From: an uncultured Psychroflexus sp.
GTDB taxonomy: Bacteria > Bacteroidota > Bacteroidia > Flavobacteriales > Flavobacteriaceae
Reading direction: 5' to 3'
DNA: 60,040 nucleotides
Assembly: GCA_913062845.1 (NCBI GenBank)
Contig: CAJXVZ010000014.1
Coordinates: 1-60,040 of the forward strand
Shown here: positions 35,874 through 45,900 of the stretch, in pieces
Numbering within the stretch: the first letter of the stretch is position 1
Layout: each line of letters begins with the position of its first letter
Position numbers and translations under genes: made by a program
The notes under the pieces: model-generated
The model's input: only the letters and a program-made list of their open reading frames with translations
Database searches by the model: none
What the model was told of the DNA's origin: nothing

Positions 35874-36050
35874 CTAATCCTCTTCAAACTCCACACTTTC
35901 ATAAGCTCAGGCATCGGGGTTTTGTGTTTGAGAACGATTTACACCAAGAATATCTAATTCTACCAATTGAGCAGTCTGAGGATTACCTGTTCCATTGACA
36001 GCCGATTCATTGCCAATTATGAGTTCATATGTTCCATCATCCAAAAATTC
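35874..36050 (-). pseudogene. Truncated duplicate of a lipoprotein gene 3' end
   Basis: The minus strand matches, at about 90% by eye, the last ~58 codons of the beta-helix lipoprotein gene at 36888-38456: EFLDDG, IIGNESAVNGTGNPQTAQL, VELDILGVNRSQTQNPDA, AYESVEFEED. The Gly codon after NPDA is TGA here, an in-frame stop, and there is no start. Homology ends at 36050, next to a palindromic repeat. It is the relic of a paralogue or tandem duplication. The rest of the 297-bp gap holds nothing recognisable. Confidence 0.85.
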
Positions 36051-36061
36051 ATTTTGTTCTA

Positions 36062-36092
36062 AACCCAACAGGTTTCTAAAACCTGTTAGGTT
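36062..36092. repeat. Palindromic repeat AACAGGTTT-CTA-AAACCTGTT
   Basis: 9-bp perfect arms (36067-36075 and 36079-36087), extended by AACC/GGTT. It is a typical flavobacterial interspersed palindrome and sits at the boundary of the duplicated gene fragment. Confidence 0.75.
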
Positions 36093-36100
36093 TTACTACT

Positions 36101-36838
36101 CTATTTTTTTATTAATTTCTTTCTCAACATACCAAAGGGCGTTTCTATACTTAAAATATAAATACCCTTTTGTAAATGACTGACTTTAATTTGATTATGG
36201 TCTAATTTCTCTTCCTTGATTAACTTGCCATTTAAATCAAAAATTCTAACTTTTTCTATTGGAATTTCAGGACTTTTTATATGCAATTTATCTGAAACCG
36301 GGTTTGGGAAAATTGAAAAAGCCTCCTCCAAAAATTCATTGGCTCTCAAATTATTAGCAGAAAATGTAGCAACCTCGCCAATAGTATTCGTTATATCCAA
36401 ATAAATGATATCACCTACTACTGTAAAGCTGTAACTCAATGGTCCAAATACGTTAGGTATGCTATTATTGCCATATACAGTTAGATTAGTATTTGCCTGA
36501 ATAAATATGTCATTAAAATAAAGAGCTATTTGAGAACTAAACTCAGTTCCTATTGTACAACCTAGAAAATGATAAAATAAACTAGAATTACTATCGTCAA
36601 ATGAAAAATAACCTTCACAGTGCCCAAATAATAAATAATATAGTGTAAATCCGTCCGAAACGAATGAAGTATCTAGTGTTAAGGTGTCGTATTCACCAAA
36701 TGCATTTAAATCCGCATTAATGACCTGAGATCCTGTGTCAATTTTCTCTATTGTCCAAGTATGATTTAGTATTGGTGCTATTTGAGCCTTTAAATTAAAC
36801 ACCATGAAGAATAAAATAATATGGATTTTTGTTTTCAT
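36101..36838 (-). CDS. T9SS-sorted secreted protein
   Basis: A 245-aa protein with a signal peptide (~19 residues, ending NLKAQ), a ~140-residue domain of unknown fold, and a C-terminal type A sorting domain of ~75 residues. The CTD shows FSIFPNPVSDKLHI, VRIFDLNGKLI and LQKGIYILSI, ending in Lys-rich KKLIKK. It should cross the outer membrane through the type IX system and be cleaved there. It lies between the broken fragment and the intact lipoprotein gene, both on the same strand. Confidence 0.85.
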   Translation of the reverse strand: MKTKIHIILFFMVFNLKAQIAPILNHTWTIEKIDTGSQVINADLNAFGEYDTLTLDTSFVSDGFTLYYLLFGHCEGYFSFDDSNSSLFYHFLGCTIGTEFSSQIALYFNDIFIQANTNLTVYGNNSIPNVFGPLSYSFTVVGDIIYLDITNTIGEVATFSANNLRANEFLEEAFSIFPNPVSDKLHIKSPEIPIEKVRIFDLNGKLIKEEKLDHNQIKVSHLQKGIYILSIETPFGMLRKKLIKK

Positions 36839-36887
36839 GATATGTTTTTTTGTTCAAAATAACAAAAACAATGAAATTTGAGAGTAT

Positions 36888-38456
36888 TTAGTCCTCTTCA
36901 AACTCCACACTTTCATAAGCACCGGCATCGGGGTTTTGTGTTTGAGAACGATTTACTCCAAGTATGTCTAATTCTACCAATTGAGCAGTCTGAGGATTAC
37001 CTATACCATTAGCAGCCGATTCATTGCCAATTATGAGCCTATTAGAATCTTCATCCAAAAATTCCGGTGACTGGTTTAAAACTATATTTTCATATAAGCT
37101 GGTATTACTAAAATCAAATTCGGGTTGCTCCAATAATGCATCATTAAATGGATCTATTCTTATCAGTGAATTTTCAAACTTAAAATTGAAGGCTGCCTCT
37201 TCATTTCGATTAAATAGCACTTCAACCCTTTCGTTACCATAAATGATACAATTAGAAAAATTAGCCTCTATTAGATCAGCTACAAACAAATTGTCCGGAG
37301 TTTCCAGTTGATTTTCTATCAATAAGGCTGGAAAATTTCTGAAAGAATTTCGCCAGTAATTCACGATTGTAGAATGCCTGAAATTATATCTGCCGCCAAG
37401 TGATAAATTAACAGCAGCTTGACCAGCATTATTGACTACAAAATTTTCAGCATCAATAAAAGCAGTTCTGGCCAGCAAACCGACGTTGCTTGAATTGTAT
37501 ATCTGTGTGTTTTTGATGGTCAAAGTTGGATTTTCAGTCCCATCATTGGAATCCATCAAAATGCCAACGGTTGAATTTTTTATGGTTGCATAGTTAAACT
37601 GGTTGTCTGTACTTCCGGCGGTTAACCAGATGGTAAACCACTGCCCCGGCACCTCAGAAAACTCAGGCTCAAGGCGATCGCCTTCAAAAATGACTTCATT
37701 TTCTAAAAGGTCCGGATCTGAGCTAAACTCTCCATTCACATGAATTGAAGCGCCATTAGCCACTATGATTCCGCTGCTTTCATGAAAATGCACCCTGGCT
37801 CCTGCCTGTACTTCCAGGGTTTTTCCTGTAGGCACACCTGCAAAACCGTAAATCACATAGGGCTTTTCGTTAGTGAAGATCAATTCGTCATCATCCAGAA
37901 AAAAACCATCTATCAAAACTTCATCTCCCTCGGCATTAAGTCCAAGTGATAAGGTTTCTGTTGTTCCGTCTTCAAATCTTTCGGGAAACAAAAAGTGAGC
38001 ATCCTGAACAAGTGTAACCAGTTCTACCTTTTGGCTCTCGCCATCACTGTCAAACAATATCTGATCTGTGTACAAAAACTGATTGTTGTTCTGAGTTAAC
38101 TGATCAATATCTGCTGTTACTTCTACAAAAATAAACAGACTGTCTTTGGCAAATATTTCTACATTTTCAAAGCTTTTACCGGGAACACCATCTACGTTTA
38201 GTCTGTATTTTGAAGCTTCACCATCTGCTAAGGCAACATTCGGTATAAAAATATCTTTATCACTCCTGTTATAAACCTTAAACCTGTATGTACTTGAGCC
38301 AATATCTGTGAATACGGTATCCAGATATATTGTGTCATTTGAAAACTCCAGTCCACCGGTAGAGAGTTCAAATTCAAAATCTTCACGGCAGGAGGAAAAA
38401 ACAAGGATAAGGCTTATCGTAAAAAGTGGTAAAACTGTTTTTAGGTGTTTTTTCAT
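36888..38456 (-). CDS. Beta-helix-containing lipoprotein
   Basis: A 522-aa lipoprotein with lipobox VFSSC (C23). An N-terminal beta-sandwich-like part (~30-165) resembles Ig-like domains. Residues ~215-430 have the repeating short-strand pattern of a right-handed parallel beta-helix, as in GIIVANGASIHVNGEF, TLTIKNTQIYNSSNVGLLA and FSNCIIYGN. It ends with a conserved NPDAGAYESV motif. The function is unknown and no polysaccharide-lyase residues are recognisable. It follows the glutaminyl cyclase gene by 70 nt. Confidence 0.65.
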   Translation of the reverse strand: MKKHLKTVLPLFTISLILVFSSCREDFEFELSTGGLEFSNDTIYLDTVFTDIGSSTYRFKVYNRSDKDIFIPNVALADGEASKYRLNVDGVPGKSFENVEIFAKDSLFIFVEVTADIDQLTQNNNQFLYTDQILFDSDGESQKVELVTLVQDAHFLFPERFEDGTTETLSLGLNAEGDEVLIDGFFLDDDELIFTNEKPYVIYGFAGVPTGKTLEVQAGARVHFHESSGIIVANGASIHVNGEFSSDPDLLENEVIFEGDRLEPEFSEVPGQWFTIWLTAGSTDNQFNYATIKNSTVGILMDSNDGTENPTLTIKNTQIYNSSNVGLLARTAFIDAENFVVNNAGQAAVNLSLGGRYNFRHSTIVNYWRNSFRNFPALLIENQLETPDNLFVADLIEANFSNCIIYGNERVEVLFNRNEEAAFNFKFENSLIRIDPFNDALLEQPEFDFSNTSLYENIVLNQSPEFLDEDSNRLIIGNESAANGIGNPQTAQLVELDILGVNRSQTQNPDAGAYESVEFEED

Positions 38457-38526
38457 TAATAATGTTGTTTTCAGCAGATTTTCAAATCGCCAGTATATTA
38501 GATTTTAGAACGGATTTAATAACATA

Positions 38527-39555
38527 TTATTTTGAAATGATCTTTACTTCAAATAATTTATTCCAGTTTTTCCCGGTGACGTAAAGTTTCTTTGTTGCAG
38601 GATGATAAGCAATACCATTTAAAACATCAAGGTTATCGTGTTGCCTGACCTGTGTTTTTAGTTTTCTGAAGTCAATTACCGCTTCTATAGCACCATTTTC
38701 AGGATTGATAATTGCGACGCCATCTTTTCCATAGGTATTGGCATAAATCTTTCCGTCAACTATTTCGAGTTCATTAAGCTTTTCTGAAATAGAATTATGC
38801 GTTGTGGGCTGTATATAATCTATTTCCTGTAATGTTTCTTTATCTAATCGCCAGATTTTTTGGGTGCCATCGCTCTTGTAAATATATTTGTCGTCATGGC
38901 AAAGACCCCAGCCTTCTTCACTTTTATTATATCTGAACTTGTCCAACACTTCAAATGTATTGACATCATAAATCAAGCCTTCGCCTTCACGCCAGGTAAG
39001 CTGATAGATCTTATCATTCAAAATGGTAAGCCCTTCACCAAAATAATGGCTCTTCATCTTATGTTCTTTCAAAACTTTACCTGTTTCGAGATCTACTTTA
39101 CGCAAAGCAGATTTACCATATTGACCAATACTTTCGTATAGGCTGTCATTATAAAATTCAAGACCCTGCGTATAAGCTTCGATATCGTGCGGATAAGCAT
39201 TAACAACTTCGTACTTGTAGATTTTAGGAGGTTGATCATTGAAGATCTTCACTTTTTTTGCTGTATCAAAAACTTCTCCACCGGCATAAATTTTAAGAAG
39301 TAAATCGTGCTCTCCTAAAAGTATATCTTTTAATCCGATCGACAGATTTTTATCAGATTTACCACTGAGGTTTTGAAGTTTATAACTTACAGAATCAATG
39401 CTGGATTCGTCTGTAGATTTGATTTCCAGTTCTAATTTTCCATTTAATTTTAGATCCTGAGCAGGTGTTTTAAAGTTTAATTCATAGGGCACTTTGTCTT
39501 CACATGCACCTAACACTAAGATAATCAAAAAAATAAAGACCGATTTAAGGTTCAT
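38527..39555 (-). CDS. Glutaminyl-peptide cyclotransferase
   Basis: A 342-aa lipoprotein (lipobox LGAC, C18) with a five-bladed beta-propeller of the plant-type/Glu_cyclase_2 family, which converts N-terminal Gln to pyroglutamate. Typical segments are YPHDIEAYTQGLEF, ESIGQYGKSALRKVDLETG, YQLTWREGEGLIYD, SDGTQKIWRLD and ELEIVDGKIYANTYGKD. The start at 39555 (MNLKSVFIF) begins the signal. The longer frame to 39741 is rejected because it runs antisense through the SRP RNA gene. Confidence 0.88.
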   Translation of the reverse strand: MNLKSVFIFLIILVLGACEDKVPYELNFKTPAQDLKLNGKLELEIKSTDESSIDSVSYKLQNLSGKSDKNLSIGLKDILLGEHDLLLKIYAGGEVFDTAKKVKIFNDQPPKIYKYEVVNAYPHDIEAYTQGLEFYNDSLYESIGQYGKSALRKVDLETGKVLKEHKMKSHYFGEGLTILNDKIYQLTWREGEGLIYDVNTFEVLDKFRYNKSEEGWGLCHDDKYIYKSDGTQKIWRLDKETLQEIDYIQPTTHNSISEKLNELEIVDGKIYANTYGKDGVAIINPENGAIEAVIDFRKLKTQVRQHDNLDVLNGIAYHPATKKLYVTGKNWNKLFEVKIISK

Positions 39556-39633
39556 AACCGAAGTATTTGAAATTTTGATGACAAATTTAGACAATTTTAA
39601 AAACAAAAATCTTGGGAAAAGCTTTAAAGATTG

Positions 39634-39641
39634 TATATTTG
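39634..39641 (+). promoter_or_regulatory. -7 element TATATTTG for the SRP RNA
   Basis: A perfect TAnnTTTG ending 4 nt before the first base of the predicted SRP RNA stem, consistent with initiation at or next to position 39646. Confidence 0.7.
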
Positions 39642-39645
39642 CACC

Positions 39646-39739
39646 GGCAAGTCCTACACAACCAGCTCCTGTCGAATCCTCCAGGGCGGGAACGCAGCAA
39701 AGGTAGATGGTCGTAGCGGTGTGATGTAGGTAGCTTGCC
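39646..39739 (+). ncRNA. ffs: Signal recognition particle RNA (4.5S type)
   Basis: About 94 nt. The terminal stem GGCAAG (39646-39651) pairs with CTTGCC (39734-39739), then GTCCTACA with the TGTAG-type strand. The apical SRP domain CTCCAGGGCGGGAACGCAGC shows the GGAA tetraloop and the asymmetric loop that binds Ffh. A T-run (ATTTTTT) directly follows as terminator and a promoter element precedes it. Confidence 0.92.
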
Positions 39740-39794
39740 ATTTTTTATGCCCTGTTTTCAACAATAAATTTCGATATTTGCCAAAAAAATAATA

Positions 39795-40598
39795 ATGCCA
39801 AAAATAGTATTGGTTACAGGAGCTTCTTCCGGATTAGGGCAATCTATCGCTGAATACCTGGCTTCAAAAGATTTTATAGTTTACGGCACGTCTAGAAATC
39901 CTAAACAAAATAAGAAAAATAGCGTTTTTTTTAAATCACTGGATGTTCGTTCACAGGATTCTGTACAAAAATGTGTTGAGGATATTATTTCTGAAAACGG
40001 TCATATTGATATACTGGTAAATAATGCCGGCGTCGGTATTACAGGACCTATAGAAGAAGTTATTATTGAACAGGCACAGGCACATTTTGACACTAATTTT
40101 TTCGGCCCTATCCGTGTTATTAATGCAATTTTGCCATTTATGCGGAAGCAAAAGAAAGGCATGATTATAAACATCACTTCAATCGCTGCCCATATGGGTT
40201 TGCCCTACAGAGGATTTTATTCGGCTTCCAAAGGTGCACTTGCCAGGCTTACGGAATCATACAGAATGGAACTTAAACCATTTAATATTAAAATCATGAA
40301 CCTTGCGCCTGGTGATTTTGCCACAAATATTGCACAGGGGCGCTACCATAGTCCACTTAAGGAAAATTCGCCATACTATGAAAATTACAAGTTCTCACTG
40401 GACCTTATGGACCAGGACGTTGATAAAGGTGAAGACCCCATCAAACTGGCAAAAAAAGTCTATCGCCTGATCCAAAAATCTGACCCGAAAGTAAATTATA
40501 CTTCGGGGGCTTTTTTACAATGCTTTTCTGTAACTTTGAAAAGGCTTTTACCGGAAAAACTTTTTGAAAAAATCTTACTCAAACATTATAAATTATAA
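39795..40598 (+). CDS. SDR-family oxidoreductase
   Basis: A 267-aa classical short-chain dehydrogenase/reductase. The cofactor motif is TGASSGLG (8-15), followed by NNAGVG, an active-site Ser in the SIAA strand and Y142xxxK146 (YSASK). The C-terminal ~40 residues form the substrate lid. TSRN after beta-2 suggests NADP(H). The substrate is unknown. It is encoded 3 nt before the aldolase gene, so the two are likely co-transcribed. Confidence 0.88.
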   Translation: MPKIVLVTGASSGLGQSIAEYLASKDFIVYGTSRNPKQNKKNSVFFKSLDVRSQDSVQKCVEDIISENGHIDILVNNAGVGITGPIEEVIIEQAQAHFDTNFFGPIRVINAILPFMRKQKKGMIINITSIAAHMGLPYRGFYSASKGALARLTESYRMELKPFNIKIMNLAPGDFATNIAQGRYHSPLKENSPYYENYKFSLDLMDQDVDKGEDPIKLAKKVYRLIQKSDPKVNYTSGAFLQCFSVTLKRLLPEKLFEKILLKHYKL

Positions 40599-40601
40599 AT
40601 C

Positions 40602-41258
40602 ATGAAATTTTTTATCGATACCGCTAATTTAGATCAAATACGTGAAGCACAAGACCTTGGTATTCTGGATGGTGTAACCACAAATCCTTCGCTTATGGCC
40701 AAAGAAGGCATCACCGGTGAAGCTAATATAAAACAACACTATGTTGATATTTGCAATATAGTAGATGGTGAAGTAAGTGCTGAAGTGATTTCAACAGACT
40801 TTGATGGTATCGTTAAAGAAGGAGAAGCTTTGGCTGAACTCCATGAACAAATTGTGGTAAAAGTGCCAATGATAAAAGAAGGCGTAAAAGCTATAAAATA
40901 TTTTTCTGACAAAGGCATAAAAACCAATTGTACCTTAGTATTTTCAGTGGGTCAGGCGCTGTTAGCTGCAAAAGCCGGAGCTACCTATGTATCTCCATTC
41001 ATTGGCAGACTGGATGATATTTCGACAGATGGTCTAAACCTTATTGCTGAAATCCGTCTTGTCTATGACAACTATGGCTTTGAAACAGAAATCCTTGCTG
41101 CGTCTGTACGACACACTATGCATGTTATAGACTGTGCTAAAATCGGTGCTGACGTCATGACCGGTCCTTTAAGTTCGATTGAAGGCTTATTGAAACACCC
41201 TTTGACCGATATCGGCCTGGAAAAATTCCTTGCAGATTACAAGAAGAGTAATTCATAA
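40602..41258 (+). CDS. fsa: Transaldolase-like fructose-6-phosphate aldolase
   Basis: A 218-aa TIM-barrel class I aldolase of the FSA/TalC group. It has [22 protein letters not shown] and the Schiff-base lysine K87 in [19 protein letters not shown] and the late GADVMTGPL complete the barrel. The family covers both small transaldolases and fructose-6-phosphate aldolases, and which activity this has cannot be decided by eye. The length matches the short group. Confidence 0.9.
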   Translation: MKFFIDTANLDQIREAQDLGILDGVTTNPSLMAKEGITGEANIKQHYVDICNIVDGEVSAEVISTDFDGIVKEGEALAELHEQIVVKVPMIKEGVKAIKYFSDKGIKTNCTLVFSVGQALLAAKAGATYVSPFIGRLDDISTDGLNLIAEIRLVYDNYGFETEILAASVRHTMHVIDCAKIGADVMTGPLSSIEGLLKHPLTDIGLEKFLADYKKSNS

Positions 41259-41330
41259 ATAGTTATAAGTATTTTATGAGTTAAAATTCTAAACCTTAAT
41301 GATGTTTAAGCCATTCAAATCTTTTCTTAT

Positions 41331-41990
41331 TTGAAAATTTATAAAGACAAAGCCTTTTGGACTGGAACTTATTCAGGTGGACCATTGGTTGCAGGCTATT
41401 TATTTGCTCAGAATTTCAAGGCTTTCGGTGAACACCATTACCTGAAAGCCACCTGGATAATTTCTGTACTGGTTACAGTTATTCTCTTTGGAGGGGTTTT
41501 CCTGATTCCCGAAACCATTGAAATACCTAAGTTCATTATACCTCTCGCTTATACGGCTTTGGCTTATGGCATCTTTAAAAAGTATCAGGGCAAAAAAGCT
41601 GAAAAGCATATCAAAGACGGTGGTGAGGTATGTGGTTGGGGCCGTTTGATTCTTGTAAGTGTAATCGGTTTAATTCTCACCATAGGACCAATTTTTACTG
41701 TGGCTTACTTATCGGACTTAGGTTTTCAGCAAAATCATGTGACCAAAAATTATGGTCTGCATCAGATTGAATTTGATAAAACGAAAATCTCTGAATCTGA
41801 AATAGATAAAATAGCAAAAGGCTTTATGAATGTCGGCTTTTTTGACAGGTCTACCCCAAAGTTTACTTATATCAGTAAACACGAGAATATTTATCAGATT
41901 TCTTTATCTGTCATGAAAGGGATAGAGCATGATCATTTGGCGCTGATACAACTAAAAACCTTGAGATTAAAAATGGAATCATTTTTGTAA
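41331..41990 (+). CDS. Membrane protein of unknown function
   Basis: A 219-aa protein from a TTG start (MKIYKDKAFWTGTYSGGPLVAG). Three to four hydrophobic segments (~12-27, ~42-60, ~67-80, ~105-125) are followed by a ~90-residue soluble C-terminal domain containing DKTKISESEIDKIAKGF. No family is recognised. The next 253 bp hold nothing certain; a short VOC-like relic is noted under rejected items. Confidence 0.6.
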   Translation: MKIYKDKAFWTGTYSGGPLVAGYLFAQNFKAFGEHHYLKATWIISVLVTVILFGGVFLIPETIEIPKFIIPLAYTALAYGIFKKYQGKKAEKHIKDGGEVCGWGRLILVSVIGLILTIGPIFTVAYLSDLGFQQNHVTKNYGLHQIEFDKTKISESEIDKIAKGFMNVGFFDRSTPKFTYISKHENIYQISLSVMKGIEHDHLALIQLKTLRLKMESFL

Positions 41991-42243
41991 AATCAAGTTG
42001 AATTCAGACTTGTAGTGGATGATCTTGACAATGTTGTAAAAATTTTGAAATAGATAATAACTGGCAAATAACATTGAGTAGGAAAATACCACCTTATTTT
42101 AGCATAGGAGGTAATAACTCTAAAACAATTAACAATTGTAACTTATTTTGATAAAGGTTTAACCCTTGCCATGCCAGGTTTATAAAGCTATTAACGCAGA
42201 AAGCTACTGATAATTCTTATAATGTGATAAACACAAAAAAATT

Positions 42244-42798
42244 ATGGATAAGAATAAGAGAATAGCAATTTTAGCAACAGATGGATTTGAAGAAAGTGAA
42301 TTGGCTTCACCTAAAGAAGCGCTTTTAAATGAAGGATTTGATGTTGACATTGTAAGTGATAAAGAAGGAACGATAAAAGCCTGGAAAGATGGCAACTGGT
42401 CCGGAGAATATAATGTAGATTATACCATCAATAACGTCAGTGCCAAGGATTATAATGCTTTAGTACTGCCAGGTGGTGTCATTAATCCGGATTTGTTAAG
42501 AAGGAATGACGATGCATTAATTTTCATTAGAGATTTCTTTAAACAAAGTAAACCAGTAGCAGCCATCTGTCATGGACCTCAACTTCTAATAGAAGCTGAT
42601 GTTGTCAAAGGCAGAAATTTAACAAGCTTTAATTCTATTAGAACTGATTTAGAGAATGCAGAAGCACTGTGGGTCGATGAAGAAGTAGTAGTAGATGAAG
42701 CACTGGTAACAAGTAGAAACCCCAACGATCTTAAGGCCTTCAATTCAAAACTCATTGAAGAAATTAGAGAAGGCAAGCATGATTTACAACATGCATAA
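42244..42798 (+). CDS. DJ-1/PfpI family protein (YhbO/YajL-like)
   Basis: A 184-aa cytosolic protein of the class I glutamine amidotransferase-like fold. The nucleophile elbow is C109-H110 in AAICHGPQLL, and the partner acid is in DGFEESE (E16-E17 region), as in stress proteins with reported deglycase or protease-like activity. GGVINPDLLRRND follows the family. Its function is debated in the literature. It is monocistronic and ended by a clear hairpin. Confidence 0.88.
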   Translation: MDKNKRIAILATDGFEESELASPKEALLNEGFDVDIVSDKEGTIKAWKDGNWSGEYNVDYTINNVSAKDYNALVLPGGVINPDLLRRNDDALIFIRDFFKQSKPVAAICHGPQLLIEADVVKGRNLTSFNSIRTDLENAEALWVDEEVVVDEALVTSRNPNDLKAFNSKLIEEIREGKHDLQHA

Positions 42799-42821
42799 AT
42801 AGAATTTAAATTACCTAAAAT

Positions 42822-42859
42822 AAGCTGTTACGATTTAAAAAATATTGTGACAGCTTTTT
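42822..42859 (+). terminator. Intrinsic terminator after the DJ-1/PfpI gene
   Basis: AAGCTGTTAC (42822-42831) pairs with GTGACAGCTT (42847-42856), 9 Watson-Crick pairs plus a G-T, and runs into TTTTTG and a further T-run. Confidence 0.75.
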
Positions 42860-42946
42860 GTATTTTTTAATTCCCCTTAATTAAATAAACTACCTTAAAG
42901 TTTTTAAAATAGAAAATCAATACTTTTATAATTTTATATTGAAGAG

Positions 42947-45900
42947 GTGAGTCAAAAAAACCAAAAGAATACCAACAAATCCAAAAAAAGACCTTTTCGC
43001 TGGCTGAGAAGGTTACTGAGAACTTTTGGTATTCTTATATTGTTTTTGATATTGTTATTGTTGTTCATAAGAAGTCACTGGGGCCAAAATATTATCAAGG
43101 ATAAATTAATCAGTTATCTTTCGGATAAAACTGAAACAAAAATTGAACTTGATAAGCTATTTATTACGTTTGAAGGTAACCTTCAGATAGATGGTTTTTA
43201 TCTGGAAGACAAAAAGGGTGATACGTTAGTGTATTCAAGACATCTTGAAGCCAATCTCCCGTTGTGGCAAACCATAACTGATCAGGCATACGGTGTAGAC
43301 AACATAAAATGGCAAGGGCTGAAGGTCCGTGTCACAAGACAGGACAGTATTTCCGGTTTTAATTTTCAATTTTTGATTGATGCCTTTAGCTCCGAAAAAG
43401 ACACTACAAGGACAAAGGAAAATAAGGGTTCCATTAGTCTAATTATCGGTGATGTTAATCTCAAGGATTTTGATATAAAATATACTGATCAGGTTTCCAA
43501 AATTGATAGCGAATTAGATATTGGTCGTTTGAATCTTGAGATGAAGTCCACTGATGTTGAACATATGATTTTTGAAGCAAAAGAATTCGCTCTTGATAAC
43601 ACACAAATAAAATTTCATCTCAATTCAACTGCAAAAAATGAAGATTCTGATTCTTCCACTTTATTACCAAAATTATCTTTTGGCCAGATAAATCTTAAGG
43701 ATATAAAAACCGATATAGAAGTACCAGATCTGAAAATACGCAGCAGTATTGTTGAATTTTACACTGAAATCCCCATACTTGATTTATCTCAAGAGCAATA
43801 CATTTTTAACACAGTTCAATTTAGTAATTCTGAGGTTTCTGTAAATATTTACAATGACAAAAATATCGCCCAGAATTCTGAAGACAAGGCTTTTGCCTGG
43901 CCAAAACCAGAATTAGAAATCCCCAAAATTGTTTTAGAAAATAACAGCTTCAACTATAGTCTTAACGATGCCAAACCCAATAAAAACAAATTTGACCCTG
44001 ACGCGATTGCCATAGAAAATTTTAGTCTTGACCTTGAGAATTTTACTTTCAAAGAAAGATCTGTTGAACTCCAAGTCAATCAATTAGGATTTGATTCTAA
44101 CCCTGATATTAAGCTTAAAAAGTTGAAAGGCAGAATGAGTTTGAGTGACGAGCAAATTCTTCTGAAAGGACTGGAACTGAATTTAGATCGCCATATAATT
44201 AAAGGCATGACCGAACTAAAATACTCTGATTTCAAAACATTTATTGAAAAACCCGAAGAGGTAAAATTCAAATCTGATATTACCACTCTAAAGCTAGCCT
44301 TACAGGACCTTTTAAAATTTCAGCCTGATCTTAAGGAAAACCCATATGTAAAAACAATCAGTAAAAAACAGCTTACAGGAAAAATCAAAGTTTCAGGAAC
44401 ACTGGCTAATTTACAGATTCCTGAATTTCAAATGAATTGGGGCGAAAATACAAAGATTTCAGCCACTGCTTCAGTGCAGAATATAACCGTTATCGACAGT
44501 ATTAAATTTGATGCACCAAATTATATGGTATCTACGCAGCGAACTGATATTTTGAATTTTGTGGATGAAGCTCAACTTAGTATTTGTCTTCCCGAAAGAT
44601 TTCTGCTTCAGGGAAATTTTAGCGGAAAAAAGGATAGTTTTTTCACCTCTAGCCAATTGGAAAGTTCTCAGGGTTTAGTCTTTTTAGAAGGAAAAGTAGA
44701 TCTTGAAGCTAATGTGAACTTCAGCAGCACATTGGAAGTAAAGGAATATAAAATTGATGAACTCCTTGACAATCCGGCTTTGGGGAAATTAAGTCTTAGG
44801 CTAAAATCCAGTGGTTCAGGACAAAGTTTAGAACGATTAGATGCAGAAGCCGATCTTTACGTATCCAGATTAGACTTTAATGATTACAGTTATGAAAACT
44901 TAAGCCTGAATGGCTTTCTCAAAAATGGAAAAGGAGAATTCACTTCAAACTACAAGGACGATAATCTCAATTACACATTAAATAGTACAATTGAATTAGA
45001 TACTTTAACAACAAAAGCTACACTAAACCTTGGCATGAAAGGTGTTAACCTCAACGCACTTGGTTTTGTTAAAAGAAATATCAAAACCGGGTTTGATCTG
45101 AAGTTTGATTTCTGTAAATCTGATAGTGTATACAATTTCATCTCCAATCTTGAGAATGGCGTAGTGGTATACGAAAACAGAAGCTATATACTTGGCGATC
45201 TGGACGCGGAAGCTTTTATTTCAAAGGATACCACTGATGTAAACATCAAAAATAAAATCCTGAGTCTAAATTTAAAGGCCAATTCCTCGCCAGGTGAATT
45301 TGGACAATCCTTAAGTCAATACCTTGGTAATTATTTTCAGTCAGATAACAAAATCTCAGACAGTACATCAAAGCCGATATCAGTAAAAATTAATGGAAAA
45401 ATATCTCAATCCCGTTTACTTAATGAAGTAATGCTTGTCAATGCCAAGGATGTGGACACAATTGATTTCTCTCTGAATTTTGATGAAAAACAAAAAACGC
45501 TAATCACTCACCTCACTGCACCACATATCAATTATTCAGGAAATGAAATTGACAGTCTGAAATTGTCATTACAGGCAGATGAAAAAAACTTAAAATTCGA
45601 TTTTGGGTTTAAAGCAGTTAATGCAGGTCCTTTCAATATCCCGAGAACTTCCATAACCGGAATTAAAGAAAATGAGCTGTTTCATCTGAAATTTAAGGCT
45701 GAAAAAGAAAATAAATTGTTGTATTATCTTAAATCAAATTTATCAAATGCCAACGACAGAATTCAATTTAGCGTGGATAGCGATAGTCTTTTGCTCAATG
45801 GTAAAAAATGGCTTATTTCTCAAAAAAACAAGGCCTTTCTAAAATCTGACTCACTGGTTTTTGAGAATTTTGAAATCAAAAAAGGTGATCAGTTGTTAAA

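Noticed and set aside
39555-39741. N-terminal extension of the glutaminyl cyclase frame
   Set aside because: It lies antisense to the SRP RNA gene, and the lipoprotein signal begins at the ATG at 39555.
41997-42053. Short frame reading VEFRLVVDDLDNVVKILK, like the start of a VOC/glyoxalase protein
   Set aside because: Only about 18 codons before a stop, with no start and no rest of the domain; it may be a relic, but chance cannot be excluded.
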